Shown: positions 1 to 13,174 of the stretch, one piece after another
How positions within the stretch are numbered: position 1 is the first letter of the stretch
How the letters are laid out: every line of letters begins with the position of its first letter
Assembly: GCF_042453785.1 (NCBI RefSeq)
Contig: NC_091664.1
Location: 31,296,501-31,360,500 of the forward strand
Length of the DNA: 64,000 bases
Direction of reading: 5' to 3'
DNA from: Malus domestica
Taxonomy: Eukaryota > Streptophyta > Magnoliopsida > Rosales > Rosaceae
The notes under the pieces: model-generated
Databases searched by the model: none
Seen by the model: only the letters and a program-made list of their open reading frames with translations
What the model was told of the DNA's origin: nothing
Made by a program: the position numbers and the translations under genes

Positions 1-254
1 CCTCCCTCCCTCCTTCTGTGATTGCTTGTCCAAATTGATCAGTTTAAATCTTTCTGTGAGATTCATATATGATATTTGTTTGCTCCTGATATATGCTTAC
101 GCGAGCGCACACATCTTTAAATTTAAGATGTATTATTACAATTATTACGTTTTAATTGAATGGGGAACGACATGCTTGGCTGACATTTGATGGGATATGG
201 GCTATGTTGTATAATGTGTTGTGTTGATGGGTTTATGTCCATGTCCATATGCAG

Positions 255-1457
<1,203 letters not shown>

Positions 1458-1756
1458 CACACAGCTTACGGAATTGGAGTTGGAGGGCCCTTATTTCTTT
1501 TCCTTCTGCTTTGCTACTAGTCTCACTTAGACATACATCGGTTTGTCACTGTGGTGTATAATATGAGTACATGGTGTCATCCTCGTTAGCTTCTTCCGGT
1601 AAAAGATCGATTCGGAACTATTTCTTTTGGATTTAGTCTTCCATTGGCATCTCTTGGGACAATGTGGATTCCTACTACTAATTTGTTTATTCTTTTAGAA
1701 TTTCTCTCTATTGATAAAGACCTTTCTACTTTGTGAATGTTATTTACCAACCCTCT

Positions 1757-1758
<2 letters not shown>

Positions 1759-1808
<50 letters not shown>
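1759..1808. repeat. (CT)n microsatellite
   Basis: About 24 perfect CT dinucleotide units, downstream of the phosphatase stop codon. It creates low-complexity Ser-Leu or Arg-Glu reading frames that are not genes. Confidence 0.95.
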
Positions 1809-1811
<3 letters not shown>

Positions 1812-2437
1812 GAAGGGATAAGCTGGACTATTGCAGGTTTTATAATTTCAAGGGCATCCTTAAGGTTTGGACTTATTCTCTCCACATCAATGCTCCAAGA
1901 AACTTTGTCCTTCGACCTTTTAATTTCGTTTTGAGCTCTCTAAATTTTTAGTTTGTGCTAATATTCCATCGAATGTCAATTTCGTCATTGTATTTTGTTT
2001 ATTCTATTGTGCGCATATATGTTAACAAAATGCAAAACTCACAAGGAAATTAGTATACATTTTACACTATGATGATTGAGTTGTCATAAAAATTAAGAGA
2101 AACTGAAACATAAAACGTTTGCAACAACTCAGAGATTTGTAATGCATAAAAATTAACATCCAATTTGACATTACAATCGTCAAAACATACCGGTTAGAGG
2201 TATCGACACGAATAAAAAAGTGGTTAGAACCAAAACTTATAATTCATAGACATAATAATCGTTTGTTTTGAGTCAAAAGAATCATCAACCTTATTCGCCA
2301 ATAGCCAATTACAAAATATGTCCGAACTCTGCTGATCCAACCAAGTCCCATACTATAAGAACCAATGAAAGCCGAGCACGTCACCCGAGCTCACGTACAT
2401 CTGAGTACACCAAGTCATCGTGAAAGACAGATAAACC

Positions 2438-2450
2438 CTATATATATTTT
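2438..2450 (+). promoter_or_regulatory. Probable TATA box of the small zinc-finger gene
   Basis: CTATATATATTTT lies about 130 bp upstream of the ATG at 2583, followed by a pyrimidine-rich leader. Position and sequence fit a plant TATA element; the transcription start cannot be seen. Confidence 0.5.
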
Positions 2451-2582
2451 GAGCCATAAAAACCGCGCACCCACACACATTCTCCCAATCTTCTCATAAG
2501 GCTAAGGTCCTCTCCGTCCGAGAGTCCGACTGTTAGAGTTAGGGTTTTAATCTCCGCCGTCCGATCAAAGTGATCGTCTAAG

Positions 2583-2918
2583 ATGACAGGCAAGGCGAAG
2601 CCCAAGAAGCACACGGCCAAGGAGATCGCCGCCAAGATCGATGCTGCGACCACCAACCGCGGCGGCGGGAAGGCCGGGATAGCTGACCGGACCGGACAAG
2701 ACAAGGGAGGACACGCGAAGATGGAGTGCCCGCACTGTAAGATTACGGCGCCGGACGTGAAGTCGATCAAGATTCACCACGAAGCTCGGCATCCGAAGAT
2801 CCCGTTCGAGGAGGAGAAGATTGTGAACCGCCACGCCAGCACCAGCACCCAAGTGGCGGAGCCGGTCAAGGACGCTAACAAGCCACGCCCCGGCGTCCGT
2901 GGAAGCCTGAAGAAGTAA
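2583..2918 (+). CDS. Small C2H2 zinc-finger protein, ZNF706/At2g23090 (SERF-like) type
   Basis: Single-exon gene for a 111-residue basic protein. The N-terminal 45 residues are Lys/Ala/Gly-rich, as in the SERF/4F5 family. Then comes one zinc finger, MECPHCKITAPDVKSIKIHH (C-x2-C, with histidines at HHEARH), followed by HPKIPFEEE. This matches the 'CxxC...APD.K...H...HPK.P' layout of human ZNF706 and plant At2g23090-like proteins. The tail is hydrophilic and ends in RGSLKK. These proteins are small, disordered and nucleic-acid or chaperone associated; the plant role is not established. The coding sequence is notably GC-rich compared with the AT-rich flanks. The ATG at 2583 is the first in a good context after the TATA-like element. 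Confidence 0.85.
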   Translation: MTGKAKPKKHTAKEIAAKIDAATTNRGGGKAGIADRTGQDKGGHAKMECPHCKITAPDVKSIKIHHEARHPKIPFEEEKIVNRHASTSTQVAEPVKDANKPRPGVRGSLKK

Positions 2919-3705
2919 AATTTCCGTCCAAAATCGATTCAAATCAACCAAAGGAAGGGCCTTACCGGTGCTTTGGGGGGTAAAATTACTAGAATGGGGT
3001 CGGACTGGATTGGTGCTTGGTATGGTTGGGAAGTGGGTTTAAGGTTATTTTGGGTACTTTATTTGGAATTTTATGATGGGATGTATAATAGCTTATGTGT
3101 CTTGCTTTCTATTATGCCTAAGATGATGATCAAATCAATGTTTGAGAATTGATTCCATGTGCTTTTTAAATCAGTTTCTTTCTTGATGTTGTTGATCTTT
3201 GATCGTTATCAATGAATATCATATCAAATATCAATGGTGGTTTGAAGACTCTGATTATTGTGTTGCTGTGTTTAAATGATTCCAACAATTTCAAATACAA
3301 ACCCCTTTTCCAGTCTTTGTTTCCGGCGCCGGAAAACGGAAGTCTCCTTGATTCCGGTGGCGGAAATCAGAATCCTACTATTTGGGGATGCATAGAATCT
3401 GTGAAATATGCAGTTTGGAGCATTTGGAAAGTCGACTTTTTATATGTCAGTTATCTGAGTGGTATATATTGTTGCCCCAAAGACTTCAACTTGAAAAGTT
3501 AACTGTTATAAGATTGATCGAGTTGAGCACGAAACCAGTAAACCTTTTTGTATGGGAATTTTTATAAGATGTTTTATGGAAAACAAGAAGAAGAAACTGT
3601 CTGCAATTAAATTTTGCAAGAAAATAAAACCCTTAACCAGAACGAGGCGAGCGGGAAACCAAAATCTGCCTCGGCTGTGCTTTAGAAGAAAAAGAAGAGA
3701 AAAAA
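2919..3705. other. Intergenic between two convergent genes
   Basis: 3' UTR of the zinc-finger gene and the 3' flank of the WRKY gene. A run around 3318-3375 contains repeated CCGG/CCGGCGCCGG-like islands in otherwise AT-rich sequence. No gene or clear repeat was recognised. Confidence 0.5.
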
Positions 3706-6700
3706 TTATGACGGATAACCTCCCATGACCCTGTGATAGAATAGCGATGACGACGACAATGCTGCACTTGACCGATCCATTGTTGGGAAGCAGGCATCAT
3801 AAAGGTTATCATCCTTCTGCTCTTGTTTAGGCTGTAGGAATCTTACATCGATCTCCTGCAGCTGCTGTCTGGAAAAATAAGGCTGTTCTGGACAAACTGA
3901 TTTTCCGTTGTTGAAACCATAACTGGCGAGAGGGAGGTTACCGGATGGCGGAAGGCTCATAGGCAGTGAAATTGGGAAGTCTGGGACAACAGAACCAGCC
4001 TGATGAGCCACATTGTGATTAGCATGCATTCCGAATGAGGCATACAGCATGGTATTCTGCGGAGGAGGATATTTCATTTGGTAAAGGGAGGGAGCTCCAA
4101 ATTTCATGTCATTACTGAAATTCCCGAGAAAACTAGTCCTCATGTATTTGTCATGGAATACCTGTTTTCTATCAAAATGAGGTGCAAGATCTTGTACTTG
4201 TGTCTCAGGCTTTGGAATATTGGTATTTCTAGGTAATGCCAGAGCTGGCTGAGCATTGGCAGTAGATGGGAGTCCATTACCGCTACTTGAATTCATGTGA
4301 TTACTGTTTCTCGCTGCAGGCACTTCGTGGTTGTGTTTTCCCTCATACGCTGTAATTACGAATTTCAGATCGTGGGAGGCCCTTTCCACGTGCTTCCTTA
4401 CTGAACACCCTGCACTTGTGCACTTGTAATAGCTCCTATAGGATGAAGAATGATAAAAAGTTAACCGGATACATAGAAATCTTTATGCAAATGAAATTGT
4501 GAAAATACGGATTGTGAGCTAATATCTTAATTGAAGAAATAAATTACACCATGAAAATGCCATCCTCTGTCCTTCTTCTATATTTTTTTAATGAACTCTT
4601 CTATGTTCATAACTCCGTAGAGATCCACACTAACAAGTTTGATGAAATGAGTGGGTGACAGAGAGGAAGAGCATACCTGGGGTTTGGATTTCCTTTGACA
4701 ACTTTTTGCCCATACTTCCGCCAGCGATAGCCATCATCAAGTATGTCAATTTCGCTCTCAATTTGGACAACTACTCTTGGTTTGCGGACATCCCTGGATG
4801 CAAAATTTGTTTCAATCATGCAGCTCTCCTTCTTTCTGGAAGCAAAAACCAATGGAGAAGATTATAATCTTGTTCAGTCATGGCTTCCTGGAAAAAGATA
4901 CCTTTGAGATAAACAGAAATTGACTTGCCTTCTTTTCGAATCAGATTCTTCATCATCTGCATCATCTCCAAGTGATATGCTTCCTTGGGTGGCCCGATCA
5001 TCATCATCATGACTAGCAAGTGTGGATGAAAGCTCTGGAGTTTCGGCTGATTCAAAGATATTCATGGACTTTCCTTGGGTAGTTGAAAATGGATCAGAAA
5101 GCTCGGTAACAACAGATGCTGAGGATGTCCTTTCCAGACCGTCAGGCCTCCCATCGTAGCCAACTTTCCTATCCTTACAGGACTGAATATCTGTCCAAAC
5201 TGGCCCACCTTCAACTTTGACAGCAGCCCTACTACCTTCACCCATCTCTGACATGTCATCATAAGAAAATGATGGTCCAACTGATGCTCCAGCTCTACGG
5301 TTAGGCTGAGGTTTTGCATGATTATGAGGAGCTCCCTTGTAGATGATTTCTGTTATTTGACCATCATAGGATCGTTCCACCTTTTTCTTCACCTGACAAT
5401 TTGGATGCGTGCATTTGTAATAACTCCTTGGATATTCACTACCTTTTACCTGTTTCTGCCCATACTTCCTCCAATTGTATCCGTGTTCTGAGGTCCTTAC
5501 CATTCCTGCAGATGAGTATGACCCTTTATGCTCTCCTTCTGAAAACTGATGGGTCCCCATGTCCTCCCCATGAAACGCTTCTTTGGGAAGAGAGTTTTGA
5601 TCACTAGCTGCGCTGGAATGAGACATTTGCAAGTCTGCGCTGTTGGCATTCATAATCACACCACTGTTTATGTTTCTAACATCAGTGGACGGATCCACAG
5701 CATAGTCCGTTGCATTAGCTTCTTTGGAAAACTCCATTGGTTGTTGCTCCAAAACAAGAGCTTGGTAGTCAACAGTAGATCCCTGAGGAACAACGCAATG
5801 GGAAGATACCAAACTCATGCAAACACAACCTCACAGAAAACTCTTAACATAATTTATTGGTACTTTCAGACACGAAATATGTACGCATGGGAAACTTATC
5901 AAAATCACTCCCCCCTTGGACATTTTGGTTTAAACAAGTACCGTTGGACATTCATGATTTGAAGATATGAGGACGCATCTAAAGTTGAGGCATTTACCTG
6001 ATTTTCAAAACTAGAATAGGCCGGCCTGTAACCATCATCTTCACGAGTTCCTGATTTCAGCAGCAAGCTGTTATCATTGGGAGGACGCAATGGAAAAGTT
6101 CCGGTGGTGGGAGATGGAAGCGCCTAGAACAATACAAGAATCGAGGATCACATATCAAGCAGGAAGTCCTAGACAACATAACAAGGAAAGAAAAAGCTTT
6201 GGACTTTGCAACTCTCAACATCTACAGTGTTGATATGCCTTGTAGCTTTTGGTGATTGTATTTTGAACCAAACAATGTCAAAGCAGAGACTTTTATACAA
6301 AAGTGCAGAATGACAAATTCAGATGTTTTACTTCTCAATCTGAAAAAAACCAAATTATAAATGAACGAGGTAAGTTAATTAGTTCCTTTTAACACAAGTT
6401 TTCTAGTTAGATAAGCTAATAAAGATTAATGAGTAGCACCCAAATACTAAAAGAAGTAAAAACAGTTAATCTGTTTGACATTTACTTTCACCCTACTACC
6501 AATTGCTTGCAACCAGATGCAGATATACTACGGCGTTCAGAAACCCAAAAATACCAAAAACATTCAAAGTTATACGTTTCCTTGATCACACTGCGAAAAG
6601 TTCTATGGTGCTCCGTAGTATTCTTTACTCCGCGGTTTTTTGGACTAATCAAAGCCCAGAAGAATATACAGTCACATACATTTAGCTCCCAAAAGAAGAA

Positions 6701-7055
6701 AAAACCCAAAATTTCACAACAACAACAAACAAAAAAACCATGAAAATTAACAAAGATAAAAAAATAAAAAATAAAAAAATAAAAAAACCTGAGAATTGGG
6801 GACCATCACGGGGGAGTCGAGCAGAGCCGTGGGGCTGATACCAGACGGAATAGTAAGACACGGGGACCTCGCCGGCGGAGAATTCAAAGGGTTGGTTGTC
6901 CTGACACGCACCGTGTTGATCCTCTCCGCATTGAATCCACACTTGGCTGCCCTCCTCTCTGCAATGCTACTACCGCTCCCTGCTCCACCACTACCACCAC
7001 CGCCTCCTCCTCCGTCTGCTTTGCTCTCCGTGACGGCGTCGTCTTCTTGCTCCAT
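3706..7055 (-). CDS. WRKY2: Group I WRKY transcription factor, WRKY2/WRKY34 clade
   Basis: Nuclear W-box binding factor with two WRKY domains, predicted 711 aa. Exons (minus strand): 7055-6789, 6123-5998, 5782-4929, 4835-4677, 4435-3706. The N-terminus has a Gly run, then [19 protein letters not shown] and [17 protein letters not shown]...SPTTGTF, the conserved motif of the WRKY2/33/34 branch (Ser-Pro sites are MAPK targets in relatives). The first WRKYGQK is at about residue 235 with C-x4-C...HNH; the second is at about 454, with the usual intron inside the second domain after NPNPR. Between them are an acidic DDDD...[10 protein letters not shown] segment and a basic patch. Intron 3 (4928-4836) appears to be GC-AG: the donor AG|GCAAGT keeps phase and gives SKRRKKESC, as in relatives. 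An in-frame GT donor lies 27 bp further into the intron. A C-terminal KQEQK motif resembles the VKPEP-type end of WRKY2. The clade call rests on recalled sequences. Confidence 0.92.
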
Positions 7056-7407
7056 TAGTCTAAAAAATCCCTTATTTTTTTACACACACTGTATTTTTTT
7101 GTCTGTCTGGTCGGATTTTCCTGCTAGAGTGACAAGGCTGTGACTCTGCCTCGCCATCTAACTGTAAGACTTTTCTAAAAACCCTGACTCTGGTTTTTGG
7201 TTTCAGCTCCTCCTCCCTGCGTGGTTGCGGAGCTGAAACCTCTTCCTTGTTATTGTATCGAAATGAAAATTAAATTTAAAAATAAATAAAAAATTGGTTT
7301 GATTCAAAACTCAGGAAACGAAAAGGCTTTTTTGATCAAGTTTCTATGTCTATATTTATGGTACAAAATTTATGTGTGTTTCCAAGAAGAACAACAAATG
7401 GATTTAT

Positions 7408-7474
7408 CACAGAGAGAGAGGAAGAAGAAGAAGGAGAGAGAGAAAGAGAGAGAGAGGGAGAGAGAGAGAGAGAG
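7408..7474. repeat. Imperfect (GA)n microsatellite
   Basis: GA dinucleotides interrupted by AAG and GGG, upstream of the WRKY gene in divergent orientation to the PPR gene side. Confidence 0.9.
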
Positions 7475-8212
7475 GTGGGTTAATAGTCCGACGCTGATTA
7501 AAGCTTTTTTCGGGAACGACACATCTCTTCTTCTTATCAGAAACCATGAACTTCAACAAACTCCCCCCAAAATCCAATACGTGTTATTTCTTTACAATGT
7601 TTTTCACGTAAAACTAGATAAAGTTGGTTTCGTTTCTTCCTTTAAATTTCAATTACAATTTTTCTTTGAGAAATATTGAGAAGAATTTCTCAAACACAAT
7701 TATCGTACCAATATTACAAAACAGTTATATCAAAAATACGAAATGATGAAAGGTTTATGAAATGTCTCACGGTAAAATGAAAGAACCTTCTTAATATTTC
7801 TGTTTTCCCTTCAAGTTTCTACTATTTTTATTGCATTATTATCTTTTAATTTCATCGCTTATCTTATCGACTATAGAGTCTCATACTTTTGGACACTGGA
7901 TGATCAATAGTCAAATACTATTTGGATTTGATAAAGTGAACATCTAGTTTTTAGTGTCAAATCAAAGGATAAGTGATTATGAGTTTTTCTGTCACCATCC
8001 ATGACTAAGAAAATATTTCCGTCAAACTCTATTCAAGTTTTAACCTTATCTAATTTATTACTTGTATTCCTTTTAAGTTAAGCATGATGCAACAATACTT
8101 GCTAAGTATTATTTACTTAATTCTCGTACCAAATACAGTAAATCCATTTTACTTGGCACATTTTCTGTATTACTTCATTGATCAGTAATTAGTGTAGTTT
8201 TATTTCGATAAG

Positions 8213-8327
8213 AGAAATGCTAAAGAGACCATGTCGAAAGTGAGACTTTCTATGAATTATTTACCTTTTCATTGGTTAACGTTAATTTTTGTGTTAACAT
8301 TATAAAATAGGGAGCTTTAGCATTTCT
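8213..8327. mobile_element. Short MITE with AGAAATGCTAAAG-type inverted ends
   Basis: Starts AGAAATGCTAAAG and ends CTTTAGCATTTCT, a 13-bp inverted repeat enclosing about 90 bp of AT-rich DNA. A related copy at about 20850-21300 shares both the end and an internal GTTAATTTTnGTnTTAAnATTATAAAA stretch, and has been split by a Cassandra LTR. The superfamily is not assignable from this alone. Confidence 0.7.
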
Positions 8328-8642
8328 TTTTCAATAATGTAATAGGTATGTTTTAGGAGTTCGAGACTTAAGCGTGGGATTTGGTATGCTAATGGCTAGC
8401 CACAAATCTTGAGAAGCTGGTTTGCTTTCTCTATATAGTCCAAAACAATGAGTAATAATTCCTCCTCTATTAACATATGTTTTAGCCAACCTCGCTAAGC
8501 TTAGGTTTGCCTTCCAACGCTAAGTAAACATTAAACGAGTATGGTATTTTTATAAAACTAAACCAAAAAATTTACTAGCTACAACTACTACTTTCTTAAC
8601 GGGTTGACATGAACACAACCTGTTAAGCTAATGAGTTTATGT

Positions 8643-10652
8643 TCACCAATAATCCCCACAAGAACATGCACCATCCTTGAAATGATGGAATCTATGAGCA
8701 TCTCTCATTACAATTTCCCTTCCTGTAACCTTGGAGATAAACTTGGAAGCTGTATGACAATCCCCACAAACTCTCAGATTCTTCTTTATTCTGATCACAC
8801 TTTCCGGTCCTAAATTCAACAGTCCGAAAACTATTGCAAGCTTCTCACTATGCGCATACAACATTTTCTCCTTCATCTCGTCCTCCACATCATGCAGCAC
8901 AAAGTTCAAATCCGGCTTGTACCCTTCTTGTCGAATCCTGTTTATCAATTTCTCCAGCTCCATATAGATCAAATCCGATTGAGCATGCGAATGATCACCC
9001 GCCACAAACGTGTAGACCTTGTTCTTAATCTCTATACTGGTGTGACCAGCCACTTTCCTCACCCCTCTTTGTTTCATCAAATCTCTAATATCATCAGCAT
9101 CTTTCTGTTTCCCAGAAGATGCATAAATATTGGACATTAGAACATATCGCCCTGGGTTCTCTGCATCCAATTCAAATAAATGTCCGGCTGCAATTTTAGC
9201 CAGTTCTGTATTTGAATGAACTCTGCATGCTCCGAGAAGTGATCCCCATACACCAGCATCTGGCCTTACCGGCATTCTCTCAATGAACTCAAAGGCTTCA
9301 TCCAGTCGACCAGATCGTCCCAAAAGATCAACCATACATGCATAATGTTCGGGCCTTGGTGTGACATGAAAATCCCTACTCATGGAATTAAAGCAGTCCC
9401 ATCCCTCGGCAATCAACCCGCCATGACTACAGGCTGACAGCACTGATAGAAACGCAATGTGGTCTGGTATTATAAGAGCCTTCATCTGATGAAAGAGGTT
9501 AACTGCTTCTCTTCCATGACCGTGCATCCCATATCCTGAAATCATGGTGCTCCACGAGATTATATTTCTTTCTTGCATCTCATCAAAAACCCTTCTAGCA
9601 TACATCAAACTTCCGCATTTAACATATAGATCAACTATAGAAGTTTCAAGCGCAATGCAATTGCTGAAAAAGCTACGAATAACAAGTCCATGAATCCAAC
9701 GTGCTTGCTGAAACGATGCTAAACTTGAACAAGCGCGAACAACACTTAGAAGTGCCACTAAATCAGGGAGAACCCCTTGCTCTCTCATCTCTTTAAATAG
9801 CTCAACAGCTTCAAGAGGCAAATCAGCTTGCGCATATGCTTCGATCATGGATGACCAAGACACCAAGTCCTTATCACTGATCCTATCAAAAAACACCTGA
9901 GCAATATCCATTCTTCCGCACCGTGCATACATTTGCATTGCAGCATTTTGAACTGAACGGTCCAAATCAAGTCCATTATCGGTCACAACTCCACAAACCT
10001 CACCAGCATCATTCTCTTGAAAAACACATGCCATCGCGTTCAAAACGGAAGCCCTGTTGGGTGTAATTTTCTCATTCAACATCATTAAAAAAAATTCCCA
10101 CCCATCCTCAAAGCACCCATTTTGCGCGTACACCCCAATCATCGAACTCCAAGAAACCACATTTCTCTGGGGAATTTTATAAAACACCTTCCGTGCAGTT
10201 TCAACCTGCCCAAATTTCCCATACAACCCAATTAGTGAATTACCTACAAACACATCTAATGCATACCCACATTCAATCACATCTCCATGAACCTTCTTAC
10301 CCAATCTCCAATTACGAGCAAACCCACAAGCCTTAATCACAAAAGGGAAAGTAAAATGATCGGGTCTAACACCCACGTCCCACATTTTACTGTACAGAGC
10401 AATGGCTTTGTTATACAGGCCATTGTCGACGAAGCCTCTGATCATGACATTCCAGAGGAAGACGTCGGAGGCGGAGGAGACGGCGGAGAAGAGGATGTAA
10501 GCGTGAGAGGGGGAGCCCAGAGAGGCGTAGTGGGCGATAAGGTTGGTGCAGAGGAAGAGGTTGAGGTGGAGGTCGTGGGTTCTGAGGACGGCGGCGTGTA
10601 CGGCTTTGAGGGACGAAAGGGTGTTGCATTGCTTAATCAGGGAGATTATCAT
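8643..10652 (-). CDS. Pentatricopeptide repeat protein, PLS class with E/E+ and DYW domain
   Basis: Intronless 669-aa gene, typical of plant PPR-DYW editing factors, which are imported into mitochondria or plastids and convert specific C to U in RNA. PLS-type repeats run through the first ~480 residues (motifs such as DVFLWNVMIRGF, NVVSWSSMIGVYAQNG, DLVSWSSMIEAYAQ, NIISWSTMISGYGMHG). The E/E+ region follows (RPDAGVWGSLLGACRVH), then the DYW deaminase-like domain. The zinc and catalytic residues look intact: HSE at 601-603, CGDC at 629-632, and the terminal CSCGDYW. The start at 10652 is the first Met; the N-terminus is short and hydrophobic/neutral, so the organelle cannot be predicted with confidence. 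The target site and orthologue are not recognised. Confidence 0.93.
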   Translation of the reverse strand: MIISLIKQCNTLSSLKAVHAAVLRTHDLHLNLFLCTNLIAHYASLGSPSHAYILFSAVSSASDVFLWNVMIRGFVDNGLYNKAIALYSKMWDVGVRPDHFTFPFVIKACGFARNWRLGKKVHGDVIECGYALDVFVGNSLIGLYGKFGQVETARKVFYKIPQRNVVSWSSMIGVYAQNGCFEDGWEFFLMMLNEKITPNRASVLNAMACVFQENDAGEVCGVVTDNGLDLDRSVQNAAMQMYARCGRMDIAQVFFDRISDKDLVSWSSMIEAYAQADLPLEAVELFKEMREQGVLPDLVALLSVVRACSSLASFQQARWIHGLVIRSFFSNCIALETSIVDLYVKCGSLMYARRVFDEMQERNIISWSTMISGYGMHGHGREAVNLFHQMKALIIPDHIAFLSVLSACSHGGLIAEGWDCFNSMSRDFHVTPRPEHYACMVDLLGRSGRLDEAFEFIERMPVRPDAGVWGSLLGACRVHSNTELAKIAAGHLFELDAENPGRYVLMSNIYASSGKQKDADDIRDLMKQRGVRKVAGHTSIEIKNKVYTFVAGDHSHAQSDLIYMELEKLINRIRQEGYKPDLNFVLHDVEDEMKEKMLYAHSEKLAIVFGLLNLGPESVIRIKKNLRVCGDCHTASKFISKVTGREIVMRDAHRFHHFKDGACSCGDYW

Positions 10653-11091
10653 GTGCTAATTACGCGGGTCTAGTAATTTCAAATGTTTCAGAAGCAGAGT
10701 CGGCGGCGAGACGTCTGGCGAAGAAGATGATGCTAGGGAGAGCCGAAACGTTGTCGTTTGACCAACATTGTCGCTTCCTTTAGTGAGACTGTGCGTATAT
10801 GGAGTTCCGTTGCTGACTATGGTTTTCTTTTTCTATTTTTTTTTTTTATTCAACTGACAGGATGAGGGTGATTTTTTGTGGCCCCGTAATTAATTAACAT
10901 GTGTTTATAAATTTAAACTTTTTTTATTTTGTTTTCAGAAACTTAATTTGTGTCAGTTAATGGTCAAGGTTATAGAGAGACCACACTCAAAATGAACGTA
11001 GAAGATTTGATCTCTAGTAGAAAGAGTTAATGAATTAGATGGTTAGTTGTTAGATAGAGTGAAATTAGTGGGAATCAAATATAAAATGTGA

Positions 11092-13070
11092 CAATCCGTC
11101 CCAAATTTTACATTTTTATAAATTTTAAAAATGTGATTGTACGAAAATGCCTTTAGAGGCGAAGGTCTTGACATCCGTTGACCAACGTATAGCGAGGTGT
11201 ATGAATTAATACTTAGCTTTTTCTTGAAGTACTCGACGTTACGAAATTATAAAACCGAGAAGTACTTTTGTTTAGTCGCTATTTATATATTTTATACATT
11301 TTTATAATGATATATTTTGTTTATCATTTAGTGATTTTAAAAATAGTTGAAGAAGATGAGGAAGAAGAAGGGGGGACGGGAGAGAGAGTAGAGGAGAAAG
11401 GCTGCTGCCCAATCAGAAAAGATGAGGAGAGAAGACTAACCAATAGGAAGGAGAGCAGGAGGAAAGGTGAGAGGAAGAAAATGAGGGGACCCAAACAGGT
11501 CTTCCTTGACCCGTGCAACCCATGTCTTCAAACCGGCGGCTTCTCGTCGTTTCTCGTCCAATTTTCCGACGAATTGGACCTATGAACTGCTTATAATCAT
11601 CACCTTGGCCATTTCTCTTCTTCTTCCACCAAAAAATTAGAGGGAAATTGATAGTATTTTAGTACAAAAATGGTGATGGGTGCCGCGGGAAGCTTACTCG
11701 AAATCCACCCATTTGTGAAACGTTTTCCTTCAATTACCACTACCAAAACACTCCCCTAGAATCCAGGAACAAAGCCCAAGCAGTGGTGGAGGCGTCGAAG
11801 CAAGTTTGGAGGTCGAATCGAATCATACCCAATTATAGGGTTTCGTATGGTTTTAGCAAAATTGGAGCCTTTCTAGGCCAAATTGGACTTGGTCACAAGT
11901 ATAAAGTTTACTCTACTCGTTGAGATCTTCAATTTTGTAATTTTTGAGAATTTTTAAAAATAGTTGAATTTTCTGGCGAGTAGGGGTGGCTAATCGCCAC
12001 CCGCGACGGCGCGTGCGGCGCCACGTGGCTTGTGGGACAATGATGTTTTTGTTTAAGTACTATTAGATGCCCTGGGTTCATAATTGATATATGTATGACG
12101 TAATTTCATTATTTGGGCTTAGTTTCATTTCGACACGTGAATAGGTCAAGATATGAATCGATGATCCGACTGTTGGATCGTTACCAAACTTCAATACATT
12201 ATAGTACGTAATATTTGAGAATCATAGAAACTTATGGATTGGGAATCCGATGATCTTCCCGAATTGGATTTGTAAGTTTATAAAATAACTGTTAACCGTC
12301 ACTTAGTTTTGGGCAATTGACGGAAATTCGACCGTTTGATCGTAATGAAATTTTAGTATGTTATTCTAGAAGCATAATGTGGATATTTGGAAGTTTCAGA
12401 TTGGAAATCTGATATGTGGATCTTCCAGAGCGAGTTTACAAGGTTGTAGACCCAACCATCGATTTGATCGACGGTTGACTTATGGTCGATGAGTCTTAAA
12501 CTATTTTAGAATGTCCTTAAGGATGTGTTTTATGTGAATTATGTATTCTATTGATAAAAGTTCTGAGATGTGATTTTATAATTGTTCCAGGCGCCAATCA
12601 TTCGAGACACCTCGATGCGCGTGCTAGAGAATCATAGCGTGGACTCCAGGTGAGTAGGTCTTTTCCTTTTTATCATAGGTATATAATTGATAGTTTCTCA
12701 AATGCTTCTAAAGTGAATTATGCATGTTACCTACAATTAATTATTGTGAACTACGAATGGCTTGATCCCTATTTAGGGTACATAGGCAATCTAACGAGAC
12801 GTTAGATGCAGTCATATAATAAATGAGACTAAATAACAGAGACAATGGCCTTGTTTAGGGAATTGAGTAATGTGAGGGATATTGGTGGAAAATATAAGAT
12901 TTAACCTTATGATTTGGTGGTTAAATATTGGTCATAAATCAATGTATGAACAATCAGGAATTTGAAGTAAGGAAACGTAAGTAATGATAGTTAATTAAAC
13001 TAGTATCTAGTTGGGCTTATCATTGATAATTATCTCCGAAAATAAGTAGTTCGGGAGTAGGGCGTTACAG
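11092..13070. mobile_element. LTR-type retroelement relic, probable long LTR (fossil)
   Basis: Begins TGTGACAATCCGTCCC and ends near GGGCGTTACA, a TG...CA-type pair of termini about 2 kb apart; no reverse transcriptase, integrase or gag similarity was seen. A second stretch with a related start (TGTGACGATCCGTCTC, 28217) and related text ('GATTATGCCC(TT)AGTGGCGA') suggests one family with two relics here. Probably Ty3-like by LTR length and style, but that is a guess. It looks old and incomplete. Confidence 0.4.
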
Positions 13071-13089
13071 ATTATGCATTTCACGCCAT

Positions 13090-13090
13090 G

Positions 13091-13151
<61 letters not shown>
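13090..13151. repeat. (TA)n microsatellite
   Basis: About 30 TA units flanked by CACGCCATG-like sequence on both sides (CACGCCATGTTATATA and ATATCTC...CACGCCATGGTAG). Confidence 0.95.
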
Positions 13152-13155
<4 letters not shown>

Positions 13156-13174
13156 ACTACCATCACGCCATGGT

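Larger units (their letters stand above)
1458..2582. other. Intergenic: phosphatase 3' UTR, CT microsatellite, promoter of the next gene
   Basis: Holds the 3' UTR of the phosphatase gene, a perfect CT run at about 1761-1807, AT-rich spacer, and the promoter and leader of the small zinc-finger gene. A TATA-like stretch, CTATATATATTTT, sits at 2438-2450, about 130 bp before the ATG at 2583. No further gene was seen on either strand. Confidence 0.55.
7056..8642. other. Intergenic: WRKY promoter side, GA microsatellite, small MITE
   Basis: WRKY 5' UTR and promoter, a GA-rich run at about 7408-7474, AT-rich spacer, and a small inverted-repeat element at 8213-8327. No other gene was supported on either strand. 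Confidence 0.5.

Noticed and set aside
1586-1934. Overlapping frames with Ser-Leu or Arg-Glu repeats
   Set aside because: They are translations of the CT microsatellite.
7299-7679. 126-codon frame with Arg-Glu repeats
   Set aside because: Driven by the GA microsatellite and surrounded by AT-rich intergenic text; no domain.
11268-11585. 105-codon Glu/Arg/Lys-rich frame
   Set aside because: Low-complexity purine run inside an LTR-like relic; no start context or conservation seen.
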